In this document: piece after piece, positions 9,511 through 19,968 of the stretch
Position numbering within the stretch: position 1 is the stretch's first letter
Layout of the letters: every line of letters starts with the position of its first letter
NCBI GenBank assembly: GCA_963757335.1
Contig: CAVWRJ010000024.1
Coordinates: 682,001-746,000, forward strand
Direction: 5' to 3'
Source of the DNA: DASQPA01 sp963757335
GTDB taxonomy: Bacteria > Acidobacteriota > Thermoanaerobaculia > Multivoradales > UBA5704
Length of the DNA stretch: 64,000 nucleotides
Program-made: the position numbers and the translations under genes
The notes under the pieces: generated by a model
Seen by the model: the letters and a program-made list of their open reading frames with translations, nothing else
Databases searched by the model: none
What the model was told of the DNA's origin: nothing

Positions 9511-9693
9511 ATGAAGAAACGCAAGCCCCTGAGGTTGGTATTGAGCCGCGAAACCCTGAGGCTCCTGGAGGCGGGTTCCCTCAGTCGGGTTCGCGGTGGC
9601 TGGAGTGACGAAAACTGCACCGATATTTGCGATACCCACTACGAATGCAGTTCTGCCTGCGACCAGGCCACGAACATCTACTACGCCTGCTAG
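9511..9693 (+). CDS. Short Cys-rich peptide with class I lanthipeptide-type leader (precursor 1)
   Basis: 60 residues from ATG 9511, with a GAAAGGAGA site just upstream. The N-terminus is basic (MKKRKPLRL) and is followed by LSRETLRLL and a Gly-Gly at residues 29-30. This leader pattern (KLxLxxETLRxL...GG) is known from class I lanthipeptide-like precursors. The 30-residue core after GG has five Cys, four Ser/Thr and an abrupt Cys stop. A second precursor with the same leader follows at 9940. No lanthionine dehydratase or cyclase gene is present in the window, so modification is unproven. It could also be a disulfide-bonded or unmodified secreted peptide. Confidence 0.72.
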   Translation: MKKRKPLRLVLSRETLRLLEAGSLSRVRGGWSDENCTDICDTHYECSSACDQATNIYYAC

Positions 9694-9714
9694 ATTCGTC
9701 CACCCAGCCAACGC

Positions 9715-9744
9715 GCAGCCTGGCGGTTCAGCGAGCCAGGCTGC
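9715..9744 (+). terminator. Hairpin after precursor 1
   Basis: A perfect 10-bp inverted repeat (GCAGCCTGGC at 9715-9724 and GCCAGGCTGC at 9735-9744) with a 10-nt loop begins 21 bp after the stop of precursor 1. There is no strong T-run after it, so it may be an attenuator or processing hairpin rather than a full terminator. It would let the first peptide be expressed separately from the second. Confidence 0.5.
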
Positions 9745-9939
9745 CGTTGCGACTTCCTCTGCCCGTCGCGCCGACAGGCAAACTGAGATCGATGCGGACG
9801 AGCCGATTTCGGCGCTGATAGCCAACCGCCGGTTACATCCATTGACCCTCTCTCCACCGTTCTCTATCGTCCGTCAGGCGCGCGTGGGCGCGTTCGATCC
9901 CATCCATTCTTCTTTCTTTGGCACTGACAGGAGAACCTC

Positions 9940-10107
9940 ATGAAGAAAGTCCGCAAGGTCCAGAAGCTCCAAGTCTCCCGCGAGACGCTCCGCCACCTCG
10001 ACGGCAGCCAGGTGAAGCAGGCCGCGGGCGGCGTGACCGCGATCGCCTGTGATTCGATCAACCTCTGCTACACGGAGAGGTGCACGACCCCCACCTGCCG
10101 CTGCTAG
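9940..10107 (+). CDS. Short Cys-rich peptide with class I lanthipeptide-type leader (precursor 2)
   Basis: 55 residues from ATG 9940, with CAGGAGAA upstream. The leader reads MKKVRKVQKLQVSRETLRHL and ends in a Gly-Gly at residues 30-31. The 24-residue core has five Cys and ends TPTCRC, with five Thr/Ser available. The SRETLR heptamer and Gly-Gly position match precursor 1, while the core sequences differ. This is the pattern of paralogous RiPP precursors with a conserved leader and diversified core. It lies 246 bp after precursor 1 and 200 bp before the first 21-bp array. Modification enzymes are not seen nearby, so the final product is unknown. Confidence 0.72.
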   Translation: MKKVRKVQKLQVSRETLRHLDGSQVKQAAGGVTAIACDSINLCYTERCTTPTCRC

Positions 10108-10120
10108 CCGGCCCTGTTCC

Positions 10121-10152
10121 AGGGTGGGGATGCTCCCCGGCGTCTCCACCCT
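10121..10152 (+). terminator. GC-rich hairpin after precursor 2
   Basis: AGGGTGG at 10121-10127 pairs with CCACCCT at 10146-10152, and a nested GGGGA-tgc-TCCCC hairpin lies inside. It begins 14 bp after the stop of precursor 2. There is no T-tract, so intrinsic termination is only possible. Confidence 0.35.
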
Positions 10153-10309
10153 CCACAGGTTCCCGAAGAGAGAATGCGACTAGTCACCTGGCTAGTCAGA
10201 CTGAATCCTAGCAGGGAGACCGAGAAGGCGGGATCCCGCCGTTCGCGCCGAGTCAGCCGTGCTGCCCGGAGACCCTTCACCCCGCCGAAGAGGGGGGAGA
10301 CTCGGCATG

Positions 10310-10782
10310 GGAGACCCTCCTTTCCGCTCTGGAGACCCTCCGTTCCGCTCTGGAGACCTGCCGCCGAGCCACGGAGAGCCGGGAAGCCGGCCTGGGGGCG
10401 CGAGGCAACCCCGCGGCGACCTTCGAAGCCTCCTTCGAGGCACTCGAAAACCCCGAGGAGAGGCTGGAGGAGCCCGAGGAGACGCGGAAACCTCCATTGG
10501 AGACATGAAAAACTCCATTGGAGACGCTCCAAACCCACGAAGAGCGTCTCCAATGGAGTTTTCCGCGTCCCTAACTCGATTCCGAGCGTCTCAAGGGCAG
10601 TTTTGAGCGTCCCAAGCGACCGCAAGAGCGTCTCAAGTTACCTTTGGAGACTCTCTTCACGAATTTCGAGCGTCCCCAAGGACCTTCGATGCGTCTCCAA
10701 TGGAGCTTTCGCGTCCCCCCAACCCGTCCCAGCCCCCTCCGAATCCCATTTCGCGTCCCCTTCTGCGGCTCTCCGCGTCTCG
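10310..10782. repeat. Two-armed array of 21-bp repeats (array 1)
   Basis: The left arm has 11 GGAGAC-type motifs spaced exactly 21 bp apart from 10310 to 10520, with the weakest copies near 10394-10436. The right arm has the reverse-complement motif GCGTCTC or GCGTCCC at 10544, 10565, 10586, 10607, 10628, 10670, 10691, 10711, 10753 and 10775, the same 21-bp phase with one inverted unit near 10646 and 1-bp slips at the end. Only the 6-8 bp core is conserved, while the other 13-15 bp vary. The orientation flips at a perfect palindrome at 10509-10562. No protein reading of the array is conserved in the second array. A further single GCGTCCC is at 11288-11294. Confidence 0.9.
10509..10562. repeat. 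Perfect 21-bp inverted repeat at centre of array 1
   Basis: Arms 10509-10529 and 10542-10562 are exact reverse complements, including the core GGAGACGCTC / GAGCGTCTCC, and are separated by a 12-nt loop at 10530-10541. This is the point where the array motif flips strand. The arm length equals one repeat unit. As RNA it would form a very stable hairpin; as DNA it could extrude as a cruciform. Symmetry decays beyond the arms mainly by transitions, which suggests the two arms were once a longer palindrome. Confidence 0.92.
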
Positions 10783-10800
10783 GGACGCTCGCACGGCGGC

Positions 10801-11274
10801 TCAGGAAGGGGAATCGAGCTTGCGGTAGCGCTTGAGGTACCTGCCGCCGGGCCCGTCCTCGACGCCGAGCGTGCCCTCCAGCACGCAACGGCGAAGGACA
10901 CGGTGGAGAGTGGACCGCCGGGGCTGGAAGCCCAGGAGCTCCACGAGCTCGGACCGGTCGAAAACCTCGGGGAGTCGGTCGTACACCTCCAGGAAGGCCT
11001 CTTCCACCTCGTAGGCCCGGCTCCGCCGGGCTTCCGGCACGGAGGACGCAGACGGCGGCGCCCCCGGGAGCGGCTCCGGCCGGGGCTCCGGGGTAGGCGG
11101 CAGGGCGAAGGGGAGGGCGGCCACCGGGAGGGGCTCGAACTCCTCCCCCCGGGCGCGGGCCACCGTCTCGTAGGCCCGGAGCTTCGCCCGGTAGGCTTCG
11201 TAGATCAGCTCGACGTCGCTGCGGAGTTGGGCGTCGAGCCGCTGGCGGTAGCGTTCGTACTCTCCGGCAGGCAT
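10801..11274 (-). CDS. Hypothetical protein with winged-helix-like C-terminus, beside array 1
   Basis: 157 residues if started at the ATG at 11274; a longer TTG-started form to 11310 is possible. The N-terminal about 60 residues are helical and charged (YERYRQRLDAQLRSDVELIY), followed by a Pro-rich linker (LPPTPEPRPEPLPG). The C-terminal about 75 residues (FDRSELVELLGFQPRRSTLH, then RRCVLEGTLGV) have the spacing of a winged helix, with a recognition-helix-like RSTLHRVLRR and a wing. No family is recognised with certainty. It ends about 20 bp from array 1 and is transcribed toward it. A DNA-binding role on the array is an attractive guess but only inference. Confidence 0.65.
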   Translation of the reverse strand: MPAGEYERYRQRLDAQLRSDVELIYEAYRAKLRAYETVARARGEEFEPLPVAALPFALPPTPEPRPEPLPGAPPSASSVPEARRSRAYEVEEAFLEVYDRLPEVFDRSELVELLGFQPRRSTLHRVLRRCVLEGTLGVEDGPGGRYLKRYRKLDSPS

Positions 11275-11349
11275 GATGGGAAGTCTAGCGTCCCAAAGAT
11301 GGGATGCCAAGGGATGGGGAGGAACGGCTCGGCCGGGCGGCGCTGCTCT

Positions 11350-14300
11350 TCACAGCCGGGCCGCCGGCACCCCGGCCTCCAGGCGGGCCTCGGCGAGCAC
11401 CGGCCCGTACTCCCGTTCGAGGAGAGGATTGGCCTCTAGCGCCACGGCGAGCGAGGCCACGGCTGCCCGGGCTCCCGCCCGCTTCCGGTCGGGGTCGGTC
11501 TCCAGGCCCGCGGCGCGGACTTCCAAGAGGCCGCGGAGGGCGAGAAAGCGCCCCTCGCCGGGGGTGACGGCCAAGGCTCGGCCCACCCGGTCGAGCCCCA
11601 GGGAGAGCGCCCGCGCCGCCTGCCGGCGATCTGCCGCGGGCATCGCCGGCGTCGCCGCCGTCGTCGCGATCGCTGCCTCGGCGCGGAAGCGGGCCACCTG
11701 GGCCTGGGCGAAGAAGACCTCGGGATATTGCGGATTTTCCTGCTCGGCCCGCGCCAGGTCGGCGCCGGCGCGGTCGAGGGCGAGGGCGGGGCTCGTCCCG
11801 CGCCGCAGGTCGGCGCGCGCGCGGACGAGCTCGACCCGGGCCTCCTCGAGGAAGGCGTCCGGGTCGGTGGGGTTGGCGCGGAGATAGTCGCGGAGCGCCG
11901 TGTCGGCGGCGGCGAGGGCGGCCTCGGGAGCCATTTCCCGCGCGAGGAGCCCTTCCGCCAGGCTGCGGTAGGTGGAGCCGAGGTTGAAGCGGGCGAGAGC
12001 GTAGTCGGGCTGGAGCGCGACCGCCCGCTCGTAGCTCCGGGCGGCGTCGGTCAGCGCCCGGCGGGGATCGCTCCCCCGGGCGAGCAGGTACTCGCCGAGA
12101 GTGAGATGGACGTTGCCCAGGTTGTTGTAGACCGGAGCGAAGATGGGATTGATCCGCGTCGCCCGCTCGAAGGCCGCCACGGCCCTGCCCACCGTGACCC
12201 CGGGGTCCACCCCATGGGCGACCTCGACCTCGGCCAGGGCCTTCCAGGCGTTGCCGAGATTGACCTGGGCCACGAGGAGCCTGGGGTCCAGGGCGAGCGC
12301 CCGACGGTAGCTCGCCGCTGCATCTTCGACTGCCTGGCGGGGATCGGCGCCCCGGCGCTGCTGGACCTGGACGAGCGCCAGGTAGGCGGTGCCGAGAATG
12401 GCATGGGCCGAGGCCAGGGCGGGCTGGAGCGCCACCGCCCGGCGAGCGGCTTCGATCCCCTGCCAGGCGTGGGCGGTGGGATCGATCCCGCGCCCGAGCT
12501 CCCACTGGGCCAGAATTCGGTAGGAGGAGGCCAGATGGCCGTAGATCCTGGCGTCTTTGGGATCGGCCGCCAGGGCTCGCTCGGCGAGCTCGATGGCGGT
12601 TGCGTAGTCGGCCTGGGGGTTCTCTCCGCGGTTGGCCTTCTGGTCCGCCTGGCGCCTAAAGAGGAAAGCCTTCTGGACCACCGGGTCCGCCAGTTCCGGA
12701 TCGACCGCGAGCGCCCGGTCGCAAGCCGCCAGGGCCTGGGCCATCTGGTCCTCCGCCACCTGCCGGAGGGAAATGGCGGCGTTGACGGAGCGCGCCCGGC
12801 GCTCGCAGTCGCCGCCGTAGAGACCGGCCTCGCTGGGCGCCTCGACGAGGAGCTGGCGATAGACCTCCCCCGCCTGGTCGTAGAAGGCGAGAGCCTCCGT
12901 GTAGCGGGCGACGCTCGTGGCCTCGTTCCCCTGGGCCATGGCGATCTCGGCTTCGAGCTGGCCGGCCTCGGAGAGCCCGGGCTTCCCGCGCCGGGCCTCC
13001 CGGGCGGCGGCGAGGGCCGCGGGATAGCGCCGCTCGAAGAAGGCGATCAGGGCTGCGGCATAGGGCGAGCCCGCGGGATCGCCGCCGCTCTGGCGCAGGT
13101 AGGCGAGGGCCGGCAGGCGGTAGTGGCGCTCGACCTCATCCCGGCTGGTCTCGCGGCTCACCTCGGCCAGGGTGCGCTCGTAGAGAGCGGCCAGGGTGCG
13201 CCCGAGGGCCAGGGCGATCTCGGGGCCGCGCTCGCCGGCCCGCCAGGCGCGCTCCAGGTGGGTCCGGGCCGTCTCGTACTGATGGAGGGCGAGGTCTCCC
13301 TGGCCGAGGGCGAAATTCCCCGGCCCCTCCGCCACCTCCCCCAGCCGCTCCATCTCGGAGCGGATGGCCTCCATCCCTAGGCGGAGCCGCCGCTTGTGGG
13401 GCGTCATGTCGTGAAGGGGGAGAAACGCCTCGTATTTCATGCTGCTCTGAAGCTCGCCGATCCGCTCGCCGAAGCGCCGGGCGAGCTCGGCCCGCTCGCC
13501 GGCCCGCCGCTCTGCCACGAGGCTCACCGTGCCGAGCGCCACCAGGGCGAGGCCGGCGGTGACGGCGGCGATGGACGCCCAGGCCAGGGCCCGGTTCTTC
13601 CGCAGCCGCTTGCCCAGCCGGTAGGTCCAGCCGGCCGGCCGGGCGAGGATCGGCTCGCCGTCCAAGAACCGGTCGAGGTCCTCTGCGAGCTCGCGGGCCG
13701 AGCCGTAGCGCCGGGCCGGATCTTTCTCCAGGCACCTGGCGACCAGGGTCTCCAGGTCCGCGGGCAGGGAGGGGTCGATCCGGCGGAGGGGCCTCGGCTC
13801 CTCCTGGACGATCCGGACGAGGACGCCGACGATATCGACGCCACCGACGCCACCGGCGCCAGGGGCGCCAGGGGCGCCCTTGGCGCCGGCAAACGGCGGC
13901 GAGCCGGCGAGCAGCTCGTAGAGGACGACGCCCAGGCTGTAGACGTCCGTCCGCCGGTCGAGGCTCCGTCCCTGCGCCTGCTCGGGGGAGAGGTAGGCGA
14001 GGGTGCCGCTGATCACCCCGGTCTTCGAGAGCCCGGTTTCGCCCTGCTCCAAGGCGAGGCCGAAGTCCACCACGAAGGGGTGGAGCGCGCCGGACTCGTC
14101 GCGCGCCAGGAGGATGTTGGCCGGTTTCAAGTCGCGGTGGATGAGGCCGGTGCGGTGGGCGGCATGGACCGCCATGGCGACGTCGCGGACGAGCCGCAGC
14201 CGGGTTTCGAGCGGCAGCTCCGTGCGGCGCTCGCCGAGGCTCGGCCCGTCGATGTACTGCATGGCGATGAACGGCCGGCCCTCCACCTCGCCCACCTCGT

Positions 14301-14784
14301 GGACCGGGCAGACGTTGGGGTGGGCGATGCGCGCCTGGGCCCGGGCCTCGCGCAGGAAGCGCTCGGTCTGGCGGTCGTCGTTCCGGTGCAGGAACTTCAA
14401 GGCCACGTAGCGGCCGAGGGTGGGATCGAAGGCCTTGTAAACCGTCCCCATGCCCCCTGCGCCCAGCCGGCGTTCGACCCGGTAGCGGGTCCAGCCGGCG
14501 AGGAAGCGGAGCTCCGGGGAGAGCGAGAGGTCGGCCCGCGAGCCTTCGAGGTCGGCCGTTAGCTCGGCCACCTGGGCGGGACTGAGCAGCTCAGCGTCGA
14601 GGAGCGCCTGGAGCCAGAGCCTCTCCCGGGCGGAGGCGTCGCCGCCATCGCGGCCGTCGCCGCCGTCGCCGCCATGGCCGGAGAGGGTGGGCAGACGCTC
14701 GGCGATGGCGTCCAAGTCTTCCCAACGCAGGAGGCCCCTGGCGAGCGCCAGCTTGAGGAGACCGCTCTCCATAGGTCCGATCAT
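11350..14784 (-). CDS. Membrane Ser/Thr protein kinase with C-terminal TPR repeats
   Basis: 1144 residues from ATG at 14784; an ATG at 14772 is an alternative. A Hanks-type kinase domain spans about residues 110-370: Gly loop RLGAGGMGTVYKAF, the ATP-anchoring Lys in YVALKFL, catalytic HRDLKPANIL, metal-binding VDFGLA and DVYSLGVVLYELL. One membrane helix (ALAWASIAAVTAGLALVALG) follows near residue 405. The outer about 700 residues are tandem TPR-like units, many reading as AxxxGxTYLALxxxxxRRGADPR. This resembles the many PknB-like kinases of Acidobacteriota. The kinase would phosphorylate cytoplasmic targets in response to partners bound by the TPR part. It is separated from the 10801 gene by about 75 bp on the same strand. 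Confidence 0.92.
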   Translation of the reverse strand: MIGPMESGLLKLALARGLLRWEDLDAIAERLPTLSGHGGDGGDGRDGGDASARERLWLQALLDAELLSPAQVAELTADLEGSRADLSLSPELRFLAGWTRYRVERRLGAGGMGTVYKAFDPTLGRYVALKFLHRNDDRQTERFLREARAQARIAHPNVCPVHEVGEVEGRPFIAMQYIDGPSLGERRTELPLETRLRLVRDVAMAVHAAHRTGLIHRDLKPANILLARDESGALHPFVVDFGLALEQGETGLSKTGVISGTLAYLSPEQAQGRSLDRRTDVYSLGVVLYELLAGSPPFAGAKGAPGAPGAGGVGGVDIVGVLVRIVQEEPRPLRRIDPSLPADLETLVARCLEKDPARRYGSARELAEDLDRFLDGEPILARPAGWTYRLGKRLRKNRALAWASIAAVTAGLALVALGTVSLVAERRAGERAELARRFGERIGELQSSMKYEAFLPLHDMTPHKRRLRLGMEAIRSEMERLGEVAEGPGNFALGQGDLALHQYETARTHLERAWRAGERGPEIALALGRTLAALYERTLAEVSRETSRDEVERHYRLPALAYLRQSGGDPAGSPYAAALIAFFERRYPAALAAAREARRGKPGLSEAGQLEAEIAMAQGNEATSVARYTEALAFYDQAGEVYRQLLVEAPSEAGLYGGDCERRARSVNAAISLRQVAEDQMAQALAACDRALAVDPELADPVVQKAFLFRRQADQKANRGENPQADYATAIELAERALAADPKDARIYGHLASSYRILAQWELGRGIDPTAHAWQGIEAARRAVALQPALASAHAILGTAYLALVQVQQRRGADPRQAVEDAAASYRRALALDPRLLVAQVNLGNAWKALAEVEVAHGVDPGVTVGRAVAAFERATRINPIFAPVYNNLGNVHLTLGEYLLARGSDPRRALTDAARSYERAVALQPDYALARFNLGSTYRSLAEGLLAREMAPEAALAAADTALRDYLRANPTDPDAFLEEARVELVRARADLRRGTSPALALDRAGADLARAEQENPQYPEVFFAQAQVARFRAEAAIATTAATPAMPAADRRQAARALSLGLDRVGRALAVTPGEGRFLALRGLLEVRAAGLETDPDRKRAGARAAVASLAVALEANPLLEREYGPVLAEARLEAGVPAARL

Positions 14785-15049
14785 GGGTCTAGCTCGCCGG
14801 TAAGGGTTCCCCTCCAGTCTATCCCCGTTTGCCGCACCGGCGCGAGGGCGCCCGGAACACGAACCAGGGCGTCCGAACGCGAAAGCCCTGGGAACCGAAC
14901 ACAAAACCCATGGACCGACACAGAACCGAGACCCCTCGACCGCCAGGGCTCCCGCCGCGCTTTGCCAGATGTCGTATGCTACCGAGTTGCCGCCCATCGG
15001 GCGGTGGCGAGGGGCTCGCCCCTCCAGAAATCAGGAGGACCCACAAACG

Positions 15050-17752
<2,703 letters not shown>

Positions 17753-17859
17753 ACCGCCGGGGGCCGGGGGCGGAATAACTCTAGAGGTGCGGCAGTTATG
17801 CTCCGCAACTCGGAATAGATCTACGGAATTTCGACAACCATCTCAGAAGGAGATCGGTC

Positions 17860-18474
17860 ATGAAGAGCAAGAAATTCGTCGTCGCGCTGCTTTTGGGGCT
17901 CGCCCTGCCGGCCCTGGCGAGCGCCGCCCCCGTCGTCTACAAGGTCGATCCGGACCACAGCTCGGTAGGCTTCAACATCCGTCACTTCGTCTCGAACGTC
18001 CCCGGTCGCTTCAAGGACTTCGACGGCACGATCACCTACGACAAGCAGAATCCCACCGCCTCCAAGGTCCAGTTCACCGCCCAGGCGGGCTCGATCGACA
18101 CCGACAACAAGGACCGCGACAACCACTTGAAGTCGCCGGACTTCTTCGATGTCGCCAAATTCCCCACCCTCTCCTTCACCAGCACGAGCGTCAAGTCAAA
18201 GGACGCCAACACCCTGGACGTGACGGGTGACCTGACCATCCACGGCAAGACCAAGACGGTGACGATCCCGGTGAGCGTCCTCGGTATCCTGCCCACCAAG
18301 GGCGGCGAGAAGGCTGGCTTCGAGAGCGCCTTCACGATCGACCGCAAGGACTATGGGATCGAGTGGAACCGGGTCCTCGACACCGGCGGCTCGATCCTCG
18401 GCAACGACGTCAAGATCGTCGTCTCGGTCGAGGCCAACACGCCGAAGCCAGGGGAGCCGAAGAAGAGCAAGTAG
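17860..18474 (+). CDS. YceI family periplasmic protein
   Basis: 204 residues from ATG 17860, with an AAGGAGAT site. A signal peptide (KKFVVALLLGLALPALASA) is followed by the YceI lipocalin-like fold: YKVDPDHSSVGFNIRHF, SIDTDNKDRDNHLKSPDFF, FPTLSFTSTSV and VTGDLTIHGKTKTVTIPV. These proteins bind long isoprenoid-type lipids; roles range from quinone-related to stress functions. The C-terminal tail is Lys-rich. A strong GC hairpin lies 24 bp after the stop. Confidence 0.93.
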   Translation: MKSKKFVVALLLGLALPALASAAPVVYKVDPDHSSVGFNIRHFVSNVPGRFKDFDGTITYDKQNPTASKVQFTAQAGSIDTDNKDRDNHLKSPDFFDVAKFPTLSFTSTSVKSKDANTLDVTGDLTIHGKTKTVTIPVSVLGILPTKGGEKAGFESAFTIDRKDYGIEWNRVLDTGGSILGNDVKIVVSVEANTPKPGEPKKSK

Positions 18475-18497
18475 AGCTTGCACCAGAGCCAGGGGCA

Positions 18498-18521
18498 AAG
18501 GGCGGCCGCACGGCCGCCCTT
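18498..18521 (+). terminator. Terminator-like hairpin after yceI-type gene
   Basis: A perfect 11-bp inverted repeat, AAGGGCGGCCG at 18498-18508 and CGGCCGCCCTT at 18511-18521, with a 2-nt spacer. The stem ends in TT but no longer U-tract follows. It lies between two same-strand genes and may reduce read-through into the lipoprotein gene at 18538. Confidence 0.55.
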
Positions 18522-18537
18522 CCCGTATCATGGGACC

Positions 18538-19200
18538 ATGAAGGCTCGCCGCGCCGCCCTCCTCGCCCTCTCCATCCTCGTCGCGACCGCCTGCGCCGGT
18601 GGCGATCCGCCGCCGAGCCATGTCGTCCGCCTCTCGGGAGACACTATCGAGTTCCCGGCGACGGTCGCCGCGGCCGGGTTCAACCGCCGCTGGGGGATGC
18701 CCGGCTACCATGCCATCGTCTGGCGCGGTGGCCGCGCTGCCTCAGCCGCCCTTTTCCGCGCCGACGTCACCGATGTCCAGGTCTTGGATGCCCTCGAAAG
18801 TTTGGGAGGGAAGCCCGGCAACGCCCTCGGCATGGCCAGCTGGGACGAGAGGAAGGACCCGAAGAACCCCGCCCCCGACCACCCGATCGCCGGTCCCCCG
18901 GTCGAGATCCTCGTCCAACTGCCCGGCCGCGGCGCGCCTACTCCGCTCGCCGAGCTCCTCGACGATCCGGGCGGCCGCGGGCTCGACATGCGTCTCGGCG
19001 GGCACCGGGCCAACATCCCCAAGTGGCACTCCGGCTGTATCGCCTGCCTCTACTCCTGCCCCGGTAGCAAGCTCGGCAACGCACGCTACACGGTGCGCGA
19101 CTACGTTCGCGAGACCACCCGCTTCCGGGCGAAGGCCGGCGCCCTGCCTCCGGACGGCACCCGGGTGAAGATCCTCGTCCACCTACTGCACAAGGGGTGA
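18538..19200 (+). CDS. Lipoprotein, YdjY-domain-like (hypothetical)
   Basis: 220 residues from ATG 18538. The lipobox-like VATACAGG places it in the envelope. The block VLDALESLGGKPGNALG resembles the YdjY-type pattern, and the C-terminal region has a Cys-rich segment SGCIACLYSCPGSKLGNA that could bind metal or form disulfides. The biochemical role of this family is not established. It lies downstream of the YceI-like gene and upstream of the second ECF sigma factor. The family assignment is moderate; the exported nature and Cys motif are seen directly. Confidence 0.6.
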   Translation: MKARRAALLALSILVATACAGGDPPPSHVVRLSGDTIEFPATVAAAGFNRRWGMPGYHAIVWRGGRAASAALFRADVTDVQVLDALESLGGKPGNALGMASWDERKDPKNPAPDHPIAGPPVEILVQLPGRGAPTPLAELLDDPGGRGLDMRLGGHRANIPKWHSGCIACLYSCPGSKLGNARYTVRDYVRETTRFRAKAGALPPDGTRVKILVHLLHKG

Positions 19201-19242
19201 AGATTGGGATAGGATACGAAAGTTCCCCGTCGAGCTTGACCG

Positions 19243-19968
19243 GTGCTGGAGCCGTTTCGGATTACCTTGCGTTCCACTCCCGACCCCACCCCCGAGCCAT
19301 CCGAGGCAAACGACCCTGCTGTGGTCGGCGTTCCTGCCCCTCCCTGCAGCCCGGGCAATCGCTTGGCGGAAGCCTGGCAGGCGGGCGGCAACCGGGAGGA
19401 GATCTTCCGACAGATCTTCCAGACCTACTACCGACCCGTCCACGTGTTTTTCCTCCGTCGCGGCTTCCCTGCCGACCAGTGCCAGGACCTGGCCCAGGAG
19501 ACGTTCTTGAAGGTCCACAAGGGACTCCCGAGCTTCAGGCGCGAGGCCCGGTTCGAGACCTGGCTCTTTCAGATCGCCGCCAACCTCTTCCGGAACACGC
19601 TTCGCAGCCAATCGACCCAGAAGCGCGAGGCGCAGGAGGTGGCGCTCGACGAAGTCGAGCAGGAGCCCGCGTTCGGTACCTCGGCCTCGGGCTGGGAGGC
19701 GGGAGAGGGGCAGCTCGAAGAGCTCTTGAGCGACGAGCAGAAACGGGTCCTCCGGAGCGCCCTGGAGGGGTTGCCGGCCCAGATGCGTTGCTGCGTCCTC
19801 CTGCGGGTCGACCAGGACCTCCGGTACCGCGAGATCGCCGAGCTCATGAGGGTCTCGATCGACACCGTCAAGGCGCATCTCTACCAGGCGCGCCAGCAGC
19901 TCAAGGGCAAGCTCTCCGCCTATTTCGCCGATACCGACTTCGAAGAGGCGAGGCGACCTCGTGGATAG
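19243..19968 (+). CDS. ECF-type RNA polymerase sigma factor (cassette 2)
   Basis: 241 residues from a GTG start at 19243. A Pro-rich N-terminal extension of about 40 residues precedes region 2 (FFLRRGFPADQCQDLAQETF and FRREARFETWLFQIAANLF), and region 4 is YREIAELMRVSIDTVKAH. The sequence resembles the cassette 1 sigma (both have DLxQExxLxVxKG and YREIAxLMRVSI). The stop codon overlaps the GTG of the anti-sigma gene by 8 bp. It is probably co-regulated with the downstream CHAT-TPR protease and peptide. Confidence 0.93.
   Translation: MLEPFRITLRSTPDPTPEPSEANDPAVVGVPAPPCSPGNRLAEAWQAGGNREEIFRQIFQTYYRPVHVFFLRRGFPADQCQDLAQETFLKVHKGLPSFRREARFETWLFQIAANLFRNTLRSQSTQKREAQEVALDEVEQEPAFGTSASGWEAGEGQLEELLSDEQKRVLRSALEGLPAQMRCCVLLRVDQDLRYREIAELMRVSIDTVKAHLYQARQQLKGKLSAYFADTDFEEARRPRG

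Noticed and set aside
10310..10782. CRISPR array
   Set aside because: Conserved cores are only 6-8 bp with 13-15 bp between them, the motif flips strand midway, and no cas genes are present.
10174..11439. Long plus-strand open frame through array 1 as a protein
   Set aside because: It stays open mainly because the repeat length is a multiple of three and because it runs antisense to the 10801 gene; no start site or family supports it, and array 2 has stops in the matching frame.
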